Below are positions 37,801-48,496 of a DNA stretch of 64,000 bases, in pieces. The number at the start of each line of letters is the position of its first letter. Position 1 is the first letter of the stretch. Source of the DNA: Chromera velia (lineage: Eukaryota > Sar > Chromeraceae); assembly GCA_018398765.1 (NCBI GenBank), contig JAHBMJ010003505.1, forward strand, positions 25,460 to 89,459, written 5' to 3'. Under the pieces are notes generated by a model that saw nothing but the letters and a program-made list of their open reading frames with translations, had not been told where the DNA came from and made no database searches. The translations under genes were made by a program, and so were the position numbers.

Positions 37801-38305
37801 CCCGCAGGTTGACCAGTGAGCTGGGGGCAGCTACCTCTGCACGCACCGCACAGCATCACGCGAGGGAATGGGACATGCGTGTTTGTAGAGGAAAGAGCAA
37901 GTAGAGCGGACACATGCTTTGAAGAAACGCCAACAGACAGACAGGACTTGTGCAATGACACTCGATGGCAGCAGGTAGACGGAACGCACGCGTTGGCAAA
38001 AGGGTTAGCTGTTAGACAAGGCATGTGGCTTGGCACAAAGGTCAGCAAATATACGGGAGGGACACGTGCAGTGAAGATCGACACCGGAAGAATGAACAGC
38101 CCGTGGACTCGCGCCGTCGATTTCATTGCCCCCTTTGCACTCAAGATGCACTCTTCTGTCATGATTCTGTCTAAATGGGCACAGGGGGGCGGCAAGTCAG
38201 GAGTTGAGGAAATTGACTGACTCTCGCAGATTGACTGACTGACTGACTCGCATGCAACTGGATGTGAAAGAAAGAAATGACGACGAGAAGCAGTGTCCGC
38301 CTCAT
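27075..38305 (-). CDS. Very large secreted mosaic protein: vWD, Kazal, Cys-rich repeats, Thr-rich linkers (14 exons)
   Basis: Exons 38248-38305, 37756-37836, 36273-37475, 35727-36028, 35335-35505, 34815-35144, 34153-34579, 33130-33933, 31886-32861, 30553-31575, 28955-30177, 28521-28637, 27893-28165 and 27075-27583. Phases close over 7497 bases (2498 residues). Exon 1 is a signal peptide (MRRTLLLVVISFFHIQLHA). Order by residue: two copies of a roughly 100-residue module with a W-x-x-G core and Thr-rich linkers (47-447); vWD domain 1 (448-715, TTFDSFTHLSSG ... GLCGEW); Cys-rich repeats (716-1125); vWD domain 2 (1126-1400, FQTFDGLMHSFQG ... GLCGDFDG) with a C8-like tail; further Cys-rich repeats of about 80 residues, about nine in all, separated by poly-Thr; a third W-G module; a Kazal domain (about 2250-2310, NFVCGSDLRTYSSSC); a final W-G module. 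This is an extracellular adhesive or matrix type; vWD domains often multimerise. Kazal inhibitory activity is inferred only. Confidence 0.8.
28472..28520. repeat. (GTGA)n/(GACT)n array starting at a splice donor
   Basis: On the minus strand the donor of exon 28521-28637 reads GTCAGTCAGTCAGTCAGTCA and continues as CTCA units. The microsatellite therefore begins exactly at the 5' splice site. Confidence 0.9.
28789..28858. repeat. (CG)n-(AC)n-(AG)n compound microsatellite
   Basis: GCGCGCGC, then about 40 bases of CA, then GAGA. It lies in the intron between mosaic-gene exons 28955-30177 and 28521-28637. Confidence 0.95.
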
Positions 38306-39206
38306 GGTTGCTGACGGATCACTGCAAACGCTGTAAGGCAACTGGATTGGGTCCTCAGTCCCTTCTTGCCTGAAGGAGAAAGGTCCAGGTCCAGTCGGTG
38401 ACTCTCGTTAGTGCTGTTGTTGCAACGTGTGCGCCTGTTTGTCTGATTGGTGTATCCTTTCTCTGAACTTCTCCCTTCCGTTCTGCTTCGTTTCCGTGTT
38501 ATGAAATCAGTTCTGCGAGTGATTGATTCGATAGGCACCTTCCTTTTCACCTTGACTCCATCACTGCATGCTCACGAACCATTCCTCAACTGTCCAACTG
38601 TAACTAACTGGAACAAACAGACACGTGCAAGAAGATCATAAGAAGATCCAACCGGCCAAGCGCATGCATGCATGCGCTGCAAAACGGGCATTAATTGCGG
38701 GATAGGAGCGCGTGTGCGGGGCCGGGCCCCGGTCCCGCGTTCGGCCGGCCCGCGAGTTCCGTCGAAAAATGCAGACAAAACAAACAGAAGATACGAAAAG
38801 CTCCTGAGAAATCTGATTTAGCTATATAGTGATGATCGAAAATTATTAATAAAGTTACAGTTGAATCAACAGGACTCTCTGTTTCGGTTCTGTCAAAAAT
38901 GTACGCCGCTACGCGTGTCAGATCCTGTCCAAGCTCACTCCAACAGGCGCCGGGCTGTCAGGTTCGGTTCACACTCATCTGCATGCCATGCGTCTGCTGC
39001 GATCTTAGTAGTACGTGCCGCGTACCGTGTACGATGTGCCTGAGCATGCCTCAGCCTGAATCTGACTTGTATTGATACATCGGTAAATCTTGCAACCTGT
39101 CCCTTCTCTTTAAGCCTCCGAGAGTCTCTTCTGGCCGTCGTCCGATCGCGGTCGTCATTCTCGAGCCTGCTCGGCAGTCTTCTTTGTTTAGAGACATCTA
39201 GAAAGG
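38306..39206. promoter_or_regulatory. Divergent intergenic region between mosaic and actin-like genes
   Basis: 901 bp between two start codons pointing apart, so both promoters are expected here. A GC-rich block (38695-38765, GGGCCGGGCCCCGG) lies beside GCATGCATGCATGC. No defined element was recognised. Confidence 0.4.
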
Positions 39207-42200
39207 ATGAGGATCAGCACGTATCCTGTCCTCTCTCTTGCCCTGGTGGTACTTCAAGCCTTAGGGGTTCGTGAGATGAACGCGGGGAGCCTGGAGGTGG
39301 ACTCTGTGGGAAAGCCTGTTGGGATCTTCAAAGGGAGTCAGGCGACGGGAGATGGAGAAGAACTGTTGATCGGGGACGGAGACGGCGAGACCCTCTTGTC
39401 CTCTTCCCGTCTCCACCAACAAGAAGAGAAGAAGAGGGGGGGGGCATTCTCAGGGCGTATGCAGAACATCAAGTGCGTGGTGATTGACTTCACGGACGGG
39501 GGCCTGTTCGGTCTTGCCTCTGCGGGTCTTTCCGGTTCCTCCGGTCCCTCTTTCGTTTTTCCCTCTATCGTTGGGCGTGGGGCTGATGGGAAGACTGTGG
39601 TGGTCGGGAAGGAGGCCGAGATGCAACGAACAAAGGACCCGGAGGAGGATGAGATCATTCCAATTTTTCCGGAGGGGAAGTTCCTCCCTACAGGGGATTC
39701 GGAGTCGAACCTGGAGACGGCCCTCCCCTTCGTGTTCAAACACCTGGAGGTCCACCCAGAGGAACACCCTCTGGTGAGTGAGTGAGTGAGGGAGGGAGGG
39801 AGTGAGGGAGGGGGGGCATTGGAGGGTGGGTGGGCAGATTGAAAACGACCATTGGAGGGGGGAATGCCAGTCGGATGAGACGTGAAAAGACGAATGCATG
39901 GATGGATGGACAGCTGGATAATTTAATGGATGTTTTATCGAAGCTCCTCCAGTCAAAAGATTTCCTTCGGAGCCTGCACGTCCCCTCAGTATCTTTCATT
40001 GACAAAAAACTCCGATATAAAACGAGGACACGCAAAACACTCCTTGCAGGTCCTCCCGGTCCCCTTCGACACAGACGCAGAGACCCGAAGAGCGCTCCAC
40101 GAGGTGGCCGTGAACTCTGTACATCTGCAGAGAATGATGGTGATGGATGAGGCGGTAGGTCCCTTTCGGTCTGTCTGTCTGCCTGTCATGAAGAAGAAGA
40201 AACATGTACTCTGTCTGGAAGCGATTCGGAAAAAGTGAAGGGAAGAAAAGACGATATAGTCTGTCTGTTCATGAAGAAAAGGAGGGAGAAGAAGAAGAAA
40301 CATATAGTCTGTCTGGGGGGCCTTTCCTCATTTATTCCGAAAACAAACGGCCTCCCATGGTGCATTCCTTCCAGTCGTGTATGTCAAAATGAAATAATAG
40401 GGAAAGTGTCTGCTTTTGTCTTTGTTTTTTTTTTTTCTTTTTTCTGTGTTGTGTACATGAAGAGAAGAGCGGAAAAGAAATGAACATATGGTGTTCCCGC
40501 CTTGCTGTTTGTCTGTCTTGTCTGCAAAAGGGAAAAAAGGCCAAAAGGCCTCTGAAATGAAGAATCGGAAAGAAAAACAGAAAATAAAAAGGGGCTGCAA
40601 AAGGGAAAAAAAACCTCTGAAAGGAAGAATCGGAAAGAACAACAGAAAAAAAAAGGAGGCCAGAAGAGAACCAAAGAAACGGATGGTCTGCGTTGTCCGT
40701 GTGTCTCTTCCCGTGTTTTTGATTGCTTTGGTAAGGGTGAGAACGGGACGACGAAATGCGTTACTTTGCGATCCTTCCCTTCAGATCTATTTCTTTTCTT
40801 TTTTCCGTCCGGAAGTTGCTTCCATATCTTTTTCCATCTCTTCTTTCGTTTTGACCTGTCTGTCTTTTTTATCTGTACATGAAGAAAAGGAGGGAGCAGA
40901 AGAAACATACAGTCTGTCTGTCTGTGTCTTCCTTCTGTCAGGTGGCCGTCCTCATTTCCACCGGAAGGACCACCGGCATTATTTTCTCTCTCAAGGAGGA
41001 CCATTCTCTGGTTCGTTTAATTCTGCCTCTCTTACTTCTTGTTCTCGTGAAGAAGGACTCTCAGTCAGACAGGCACGCAGGTCATGAGTGGTTGGCTGAT
41101 GATTACCACAAGCTGGATTTTCCAAAAGCTCCCTAGCTTCCTCTCTGCACGTCTCCTTCAGTTCCTTTGAATAAGTTCTTTCGCGTTTGCAGTCTCTAAG
41201 GATTCTGGTGTAAAGAAGATGTGAACTTATTGAGAGCCCCGATTCTAGAGTGCGTGCACAAAAACCGCAAAGCACACAGGCTATGAAGGTGATCTCGATC
41301 CTGTGGAATGTCTGCGTTCTCTGCTGAAAGGAAAAACACTGAGTCCATGAACAAACACAATTTGATGAGTGCACACATGAATCCATGAGCGATCGACCGA
41401 CCGCATTTGATTTGCAGATAGTGCCTGTATCAAAATGAAAGAATTGCAGATCGTGCCCGTCTTCGAGGGTGTGCCTGCATTCATTTTCATACTGAATGAA
41501 ATAATTGCAGATAGTGCCCGTCTTCGAGGGTGTGCCGATCCCGGAGGCCTCCCGCCGTCTCCACATCGGACAGGCAGGGACCTGTATGCTCTTGGTCAAG
41601 GAGTTGACCCCCCAGCTTGAGAAAGCCGGGCTGAAGGGAAGTTTTGAGATCTACAAAACAGTCCAAGACATTAGGGAAAAGTTGGCGTACGTGGCAGAGA
41701 ACTACGAGGAAGAGCTGAAGAAGGGGGGGGAGACGAAGGTCGAGTACACCCTTCCAAACGGAGGACAGGTGATCACCGTTGGGGCGGAGAGATTGTCAGT
41801 CAGTCAGATAGTTTTAGTGGGGTGCGTTGAGGTGCGTGGGGTTTCTAATTTCTTTGTTTTTGTCTTCGAACCGGTATTTTACTTTTTGCCGTCTCCTTGA
41901 GTTGTTTGCGTTTCCACTCTTTTTTTAGAAATGACTGTTGGCCGTCTTCTCCGTCCCTTCCAGTTTTCGTTCCGTGAGAGCGCCTCTTGTCCCTTTTTTT
42001 CCTGCGTCAGTCTGTGTGTGTGCATGTATGAATGAATACATGTGTGTGTGTGTGTGTGTGTGTGCATGTACGAATGAATGCATCTGTGCGTGCATTTTCG
42101 AATGAATACACGTGTGTGAGCGCGTGTATGAGTGTGTATGTGAGTGTGTGAGTGCGCAGCCGTTCCCCAGAAGTTCTCTTCAAGCCCTCCCTGATCGGAC

Positions 42201-42769
42201 TGGAGCAGGACGGCATCCACAAGTTGACGTACGAGTCGATCTTGAAGTGCGACGTGGACATCCGCAGAGACCTCTATCGGAACGTCGTCATGTCTGGAGG
42301 CACCACGATGGTGTCACCATGGACCCCCGAGAGGTATGTGGGGTGCGGGTTCAAGAACATAGAGGAGAGAATGGCGGGGGAGATGGTGAAACTGGGACCG
42401 GCAGATCCTCACTTTGCCGTCAAGATCGTCAGCCCGATTCTTGATAAGGGGCTGGAGGGGTACAGCCCTGTGTGGCAGGGGTCAGCAGTGGCGAGTGCGG
42501 TGTCTGTGGTGATTGCAGATAAGGGGGGCATGAAGGAGGCCCCGTCTCTGTTTTCTGAGGAGATTTTCCTTGGGAAGGAGAAGGGGGAGTTGTCGGACAC
42601 GATTCTGCAACACGCTCAGAAGACCCTGGCAGAGAACCTGAAGGGCTCCCTTCGGCCCCTCAAGCCTGTCGTTGAGGCGAGCCACGAGAAGGGAATCGTG
42701 ACCAGTTGGGATGATATGATCAAAAGTTGGGACGATATGGAGAGGGTCGCACCTGAGGAGCATAGCTGA
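39207..42769 (+). CDS. Divergent actin-like protein with signal peptide and displaced actin segment at the C terminus
   Basis: Exons 39207-39773, 40050-40154, 40942-41010, 41511-41794 and 42160-42769; phases close over 1635 bases (544 residues). Residues 1-26 look like a signal peptide (LSLALVVLQALG core), then about 60 low-complexity residues. Actin landmarks: FVFPSIVGR (117-125), HPEEHPL (183-189), STGRTTGII (230-238), IREKLAYVAENYEEE, QVITVGAERFRSPEVLF, KCDVDIRRDLY and SGGTTM. The first phosphate loop (DFTDGGLFG for actin's DNGSG) and second (LKEDHSL for DSGDGV) are degenerate, so normal ATP handling is doubtful. The actin stretch GIVTNWDDMEK...RVAPEEHP is missing from its usual place (FVFKHL there instead) but appears at the extreme C terminus as GIVTSWDDMIKSWDDMERVA plus PEEHS. 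Actin family membership is firm. A secreted or plastid location is an inference from the leader. Confidence 0.85.
40271..40312 (+). repeat. Dispersed ATGAAGAAAAG...CATATAGTCTGTCTG element, copy in actin-gene intron 2
   Basis: Core of about 40 bases (ATGAAGAAAAGGAGGGAGAA, then GAAGAAACATATAGTCTGTCTG) that leads into CTGT units. A shorter relative lies just upstream, near 40185-40215. Confidence 0.8.
40879..40930 (+). repeat. Dispersed ATGAAGAAAAG...CTGTCTG element, second intron-2 copy
   Basis: Same core as 40271-40312 with two or three changes. It ends 11 bp before the acceptor of actin exon 3 (40942), so its CTGT tail forms part of the 3' splice region. Confidence 0.8.
41410..41545 (+). repeat. 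Three partial copies of the actin exon 4 acceptor and exon start
   Basis: TTGCAG followed by AT(A/C)GTGCC(C/T)GT occurs at about 41412, 41444 and 41505. Only the third continues into the full exon at 41511. The second copies 29 exon bases (to GAGGGTGTGCC) before diverging; the first copies about 10. Using either upstream site would change the frame or content. Confidence 0.9.
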
Positions 42770-42800
42770 CGCACGCACGATGCGTTCTTGCGTGCGTCAG
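42766..42800. other. Perfect 12-bp inverted repeat over the actin-like gene's stop codon
   Basis: CTGACGCACGCA and TGCGTGCGTCAG pair with an 11-base loop. The stop TGA (42767-42769) lies in the left arm. Immediately after the right arm comes a second, decayed copy of the gene's last codons (42801-42842). Confidence 0.9.
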
Positions 42801-42842
42801 TGGAACGATCTGGAGAGGGTCGCACGTAAGAAGCCTAGCTAG
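42801..42842 (+). repeat. Decayed duplicate of the actin-like C-terminal tail
   Basis: Reads WNDLERVARKKPS then TAG, against WDDMERVAPEEHS then TGA in the gene (42728-42769). Not translated unless the first stop is read through. Confidence 0.8.
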
Positions 42843-44193
42843 GCGGGGAATGCGGCAGTTGTGCAGACCTAAGTGGATATTCAGCGAGAGCTCTTTGCCT
42901 GTCAGTACTGTTTCTTGAAGCTCCCTATCTTTTCCCTCTTGTCTTTCCCCCTTGTCTGTCGTCTGTCGGAGAAGAAAGCGAATGGGTGTTGAAGGAAGGC
43001 CCTCTCGTTCGCTTTGGTAGAAAGAAAGCAGCAGTGATGTTTGTGTCATCATCCTCCATCTCCGGAGAGACAGCTGTGCAGTCAGGCAGAAGGACACTGA
43101 GGGGGAAGGGCTCAACGGGAGGGTGGTGGATTGAAAAAGGTGACACACAGTCTGAATTAATTAGTCAGAAAGGAGGGCGGAGGGCTGCAGGGAGACCATG
43201 AGGGGATGATTGTGTCCCTACTTGAAAAAAGTTGCAATCTTTCGCTCACTCTGTCATTCTGTTCAGTGTCCTAGCTGCCTGGTTAAACGGCAAGGCGGTT
43301 CATAATTACGATACGGCCGGAGCTGCCTGGATTTCGGAGTTAAAATTCGGACTTTTAAGTACCTTTAAGTAGAAGAGAATAATGCGATTTTGCACCAAAA
43401 ATCTGCTGGCCAGAGCATTTGTATTGAGAGAATAAGATTTATTTAAAATTAAAAAAAAATAAATGGAATAATCATTAGAATTTAAACACAACTAAAATTA
43501 TGTCTGAAAAAAACTTATGGTACAAGTTAGAACTAGTTATGGGGTTATGTTAGGCCATGTAAAATTAAAAAATACGTGTAAAAATGGTAGAAAATGGTTC
43601 TTTATATAACGTTTACACATTTCCCTCCAAAGTTTTTTCTTTCGGCCCGTTCTGGTCACATGTTTTGAGCCCACAGAAGTTGAGTATATCATGGGACTTA
43701 ACGGGACTTTGCCCTTTTACCTAGGCTCTGTACTACATTTAAAAAAAATAAAAGATGAGAAAAAGTTTTTTTTTATAGATTTTTTTTTATTTATCATGAC
43801 ATTCAATAGGCAAACAACTGTTGTTCAAGTGTTGCAAGAGTGTTGCACAGGGTATTACATTGAAAACCACATACTTTTCTATTGATAAATAAAAAAAAAA
43901 TAAAAGATTGAAAACTTTTTTTTTTTTCTTTTTTTTTCATTTATGGAGTGCAAAGCCTAGCCTTTTACATGCAGCAATGACAGCATTTGCCCATCATTGT
44001 TAAGTTTTTTTGGTAAGTTTCTTCCGTTACGCTTTCCGGGGGGATGCAAAAAAATTTTGGTATTCGATGCTATTAGATTGTTACGGTCTACTCAGACCGC
44101 AACTTAAGTCTTTGATTATTCTAAGATGTCTTGCTGTCTGTGTCTTTTAGCAGACATCAGGAGAATCACAATGGATGAAATATGAGCACTGCC

Positions 44194-44245
44194 AGGTGGT
44201 AGACTGAGAAGCGGAAGGTCTCGGGTTCGATTCCCACCTCCATCT
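44194..44245 (+). ncRNA. tRNA-like or SINE-like segment with Pol III B box
   Basis: GGTTCGATTCC at 44224-44234 matches the B-box consensus; TGGTAGACTGAG about 27 bases upstream resembles an A box. AGGTGG at the 5' side and CCACCT at the 3' side can pair. I cannot draw a standard cloverleaf, so a tRNA-derived SINE or tRNA relic is more likely than a working tRNA. Confidence 0.3.
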
Positions 44246-44692
44246 CTTTTGCCTAACTTTAAAAATTCATAAGAAGCTGATTAATCGGTTCTGTATCGGT
44301 TAAGGCAAAGTATGTCAAACTTGATACACTTTCAAATTTAAAATGAAAGTCTGTCAAACATGATACACTTACACAATTGATACACTTTCATAATTGGCAA
44401 CCTTTGCAGGAAACAAGCATAAAATGCAACTTTAAAAAAAAAAGAAAAGAAAGAATCGATTAAAAACTTGACCTCGGAGTAACAGAATTGAATCCCAAAT
44501 CGAGTTGACTTACCTTTTGGAAGAATTGACTTGAAGCGATCTAAACCGACCTTCACTGACTTCAATAACACTGAGTGAATAATTAAAAGATATATTCAAC
44601 TCCAATTCTAGTTCTATTCTTCCGTTTCGGCTTCGTCTGACCTACTGAGTCTGGAGGAGTATGGAACAAGATGCTATCGGATACTATTTGCT

Positions 44693-44715
44693 NNNNNNNN
44701 NNNNNNNNNNNNNNN
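44693..44715. other. Assembly gap (23 N)
   Basis: Unknown bases. Sequence on either side differs in composition (AT-rich left, GC-rich right), so the join is not verified. Confidence 1.
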
Positions 44716-45401
44716 TTCAAATAGGAGGTATCTGATATCCCGGCGCGGCCTGACGCCTCGGCCTGGCCGGCTTACGAGGGAAAAGGCCGGGTCCGACCAC
44801 GATATCCGATATGATCTAGAGCTGGTGACCCCCCCCCCTCCTTAATCCGACACCATCGGCTACGGAAATTTTTTTGTGTCCCTCCTGGGGGTCATATAGC
44901 GCCGGGCCTGGCCGGGCAGCCCGCGGGCACATGCACTGCCGTACCGGGGCGGGCGGGCCGCGCTGTGCATGCATATGCATGCATGCATGGGCAGCCGGCC
45001 GGCCCTTCTGAGACGTACTGCATCATTTTTTGCATCACTGCATCATGTGCCCCGTGTGTGCTGCTCTTAATTTGCTGAAAAGAAGCCCTTTGCACGGCGG
45101 CCCAAGAGTCAACTGTGATCGCGTCCAGTACCCACTACGACGGTCATTCAAGTTACACGAACTTCATTCAGCGATTTTCGTTCTCGCTTCATCAAACCTG
45201 TTCAGCATGCGCAAGCTGCAGCGCAACAGGCCGTCTCCTGCACACGCATCTCTTTAGGTAAACCCGACAGCTCTTCCACCGCAGCCTGTTGACTAACTTC
45301 ACTCTGTCGGTCGAGGAGATTCGGCCATTCTCTCTGCTGGAATCGAGAGGCATCGCTGCGTTTCTGTTCGGATCCAGCGAGGATCCAGCTGCAACAGCTA
45401 G

Positions 45402-48400
45402 ATGCAGAGGAACATTTCAGAGCAGTCGCACCACACCCGTGCGTCTCTGCCCCAATCGGAAGAGGTGATCCAAGCCTGCTGGCAGGACTCAAGGCTTGAA
45501 GAGGCGGGGTCGCGTGGTCTCCTCAGAGAAGAAGGCACTCAGGGCAGCCCCCAGTCCGACACAGGAGGAGGAAGAGAAGTGAGGAGGCCTGAGAGTGAAG
45601 TGATGAAAAAAGACACCCTCGCCAGGGCCTCTGTAGTCTCCCGTGCGGGGTCAGTCAGTCAGGCTCAATATCTGTCCACCAAGGCCCTTCCTCGGCGTGC
45701 GTCACACTTGCCTTTGTGCTCCTTGTGACTTGCTTTCACTTCCTTTGCCTCCTTCGGCTGCCCTTCGCCCGTCTCCGCGCAAACATGCAGTTCGATAACT
45801 TCTGCCGCGTTTCTCTTGACATGTGTGAGTATTCTCTTGGCATGTGTGAGTACACCGAGAAAGACACTCTGTTTGTGGGACTCCAAATTGTCCGGCCCAC
45901 CCCAGGACACACACACTGTCTGCGCTCCCCTCAGTGCATTTTTTTGGCTCTGCAGTCAGCGACGTGCGTTTCAAATGTTCCTCCACTGATCTCTCGACGG
46001 TCTGTTTGTGACCGGCCTTTCTATCCAGGCCTTCGGAGTGAGAGGCTCCTTTGTCTCTTGGTTTGTGACTGCCTGTTTGTGCAGGGGAGGAGAAAAAGAG
46101 AGGGAAAGGGAAGACGCCCTTCACGGCAGAGCGTCCGCACGGGCCCTTGGAAGACCCCCCCTTCCACTCCCCCTCCCCCCCCTCGAGCGCCCCTTCCCCC
46201 CCCCTCCGCCCAGAGAGGAAAGCGGGTCCCCTTGGGAGGGGGGGGGCGAGGGCGGCCTGATGGCCTCCCCGGTGTCCTGTGCTGAGTGTCGAACTCTGGT
46301 GCCGTCTAGTGGGAGGGTGATAGGGAAGGTCAGAGAAGGCCAAATGCAGACAAAAGAAGAAGGGAGGGAAAGAGGAGAGAAGGGACAGACGGAGACGGGA
46401 GAAGACGAGGATGAGGGACGTACCAGTCCACAGGCACGCAGCGGACGTTCTCCTGCTTCCTCCTCTTACCGATGTCTCCGCTCCCTTGCGGGTCTCGTGT
46501 GCGCCTCCGCGGGTGCGCTTGCGATTGCTCTTTTGGCTTTGATGGTCGAATTGACTGTTCCTCATGTCGGTTCTGTGCTTGTTGTGATTGTTGTGCGTGC
46601 AATTGTGGCATCGTTGTTGAGTCTCATTTGTTTCTATGGGGGCAGATTGTTGGAATTGATGAGAAGCGGCAGCGAGGGAAAGAGAGATACGGGTAAGGGG
46701 AGTGAGGACGAGGCGGAGACGGGAGGGGGGATTTTCGGTCCGAAGAAGTACCGAAAGCTCCTCTGGATCCGGGGTACCTTGTCCGGCTTTGCTATGAACG
46801 GTTTCTTCTTTATGCTCACACAATTGCCCATGGGAGACAGTAGTGCGATTTTCTTTACATCTCCTTTGTTGACTGCTGCATTTGCCCGACTCTGGCTTGG
46901 CGAGACGTGGCATTGGCTTAATTGGGTCAGCGGTGTGACGTCAGTCATTGGCGTGTTGATCATTGCCAGACCGAATTTTCTCAAAGCAGTCCTGGACCCC
47001 ATTGGTCTCCCTCCGTCTCCAACGGATGAGTCAGATCACCTGATTGTCCCGAGGTGGGTTGCCGTTCTGGTTGGAGTTATGGGGGCGTTGAGTAGCGCGA
47101 TTGGCCTGACGATTCTTCGTAAAATTCGGAATGTTTCATTTGCTTCGAATGTTTTTGCTTTGAGTGTGATGTCTGGGTTGATGGCGCTTGGTCTGTTGTT
47201 GGGACTGGATTTCTTCCGTCCGTCTGTTCGGGATCTTGCCAAGGTTCCCCCTCTCGCGGGGTGGGGCGGGTGTGTGCTGGTGGGGGTGGTGGGGTTCTGC
47301 TCCCAGACTCTGGTGACGTTCGGGCTGAAACTCGAGAAGGCAGGGCCTGCGGTGTTTGCGCTCTGCCTGGATGTGCTCTTCGCATTTATTCTACAGGTAG
47401 GTAGGTCTAGGGTTAGGTGCGTTTGGGGAAGGAAGTACGGAAGAAGGGCGGCACGATGGCGCGCTCATGAGGAATTGGGCAGGGAGACAATTGTTCTGCA
47501 GACGCGCGGTTTGGTCATGCATATTGCTGACCCTGTCCATACATTCACGTGGAGTTAAGTATGTGTGCAGATGCAGACTTTTTTTCTCAGATGCAGATTG
47601 ATGAATGAATGAATGAATGAATGAATGCCTGAATGAATGAATGAATGAATGAATGAATGAGTGAATGAATGAATGCCTGAATGAATGAATGAATGAAAGA
47701 AAGAAAGAAAGAAAGAAAAAAAAAAAATCAAACAGGGGATGAAACAGAGAAAGAAACGAACAAATAAAAGAGAAAAAGATGGATAGAAAGAAAGAAGCAA
47801 ACAAAAACCGAAGGACAGGGGAGGACGGAATGAATGAATCGTTGAATGAATGAATGAATGAATGAATGACGGAAGGAAGGAAGAGAAACGAACTAAGGAC
47901 GGAAGAACAGTTCGCACAGCAGAGCAACGGAAAGAGAGAGGAGAGGAAAAAAACAGCCGCAAAGGTCTAGAGGTCTGCACTTCACAACACTTCCTTTTTG
48001 AATGCTTCCATCATTCTCCTGTCCGTTTATTGATTCCCCCCTGCGTCGGCCGCTTCTTCTCTTCTCTGTTCTCCCTCCCTCTCTTCCTGGATCGATGCCC
48101 CTTCCGGTCTGCATGCAGGCTCTCGTTCTCAAGACCGCAGTGGGCCCAGGCAGTCTCGTGGGAGGGGGGTTGATTGTTCTCGCAGTAGTCCTTCTCTTCG
48201 CAGCGAAGATGCGAACCGTGCGTGGAGGTGGAGAAGGGGAAAGCGATGGAGTCATGAAGGGGGAAGAAGTCGAGACCTTTCAAGAAAAGAGACTCCAAGG
48301 AAAGCCAGGTACTGCAGGGGTAGGCAACTCAAAAGAGGGCATAGAGGAGGAAGACGAGGATCTCGAGGGGGGCGAAGAGACGGAGAAGGAGTTTGAGAAA

Positions 48401-48496
48401 GAGGCAAGGAGGGAAAGAAGACGGAATTCAACTGCAAGCACAACAGCGGAGCTCCTTTTCCTTTCGGAAGTGGAGCCTGTAAAGGAAACTCAGTGA
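45402..48496 (+). CDS. EamA/drug-metabolite transporter family membrane protein, three exons
   Basis: Exons 45402-45649, 46085-47396 and 48119-48496; phases close over 1938 bases (645 residues). Residues 1-190 are hydrophilic and charged, with a Pro-rich stretch. Ten hydrophobic segments follow, the number expected of EamA transporters, in two halves; SSAIFFTSPLLTAAFARLWLGE is the typical EamA core after TM3. The last two segments are split by intron 2. An acidic tail (GIEEEDEDLEGGEE) follows. The fold resembles SLC35G and plastid phosphate-translocator relatives; substrate unknown. Exon 1 is the weakest part: its GTCAGT donor (phase 2) fits the GTGCAG acceptor at 46084, but a start at ATG 46260 giving 504 residues is possible. 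Intron 2 carries AATG microsatellites. Confidence 0.8.
47600..47870. repeat. (AATG)n microsatellites in transporter intron 2
   Basis: Two AATG/GAATG arrays, about 47600-47697 and 47828-47870, separated by A-rich DNA. Confidence 0.9.

Larger units (their letters stand above)
42843..45401. other. AT-rich intergenic region with assembly gap
   Basis: No credible gene. Contains A/T tracts around AAAAGAT-GAAAA (43737-43773, repeated at 43888-43925), three TGATACACTT copies at 44308-44393, a tRNA-like B-box segment near 44223, 23 N bases at 44693-44715, and a GC-rich GGCCGG block with TGCATGCATGCATG at 44740-45010. Confidence 0.55.

Noticed and set aside
42112-42444. 110-codon plus-strand ORF inside actin exon 5
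   Set aside because: Out-of-frame shadow of the actin-like coding sequence.
46260-46262. ATG 46260 as the only start of the transporter
   Set aside because: An upstream exon (45402-45649) with matching splice phase extends the frame; kept as the alternative start.
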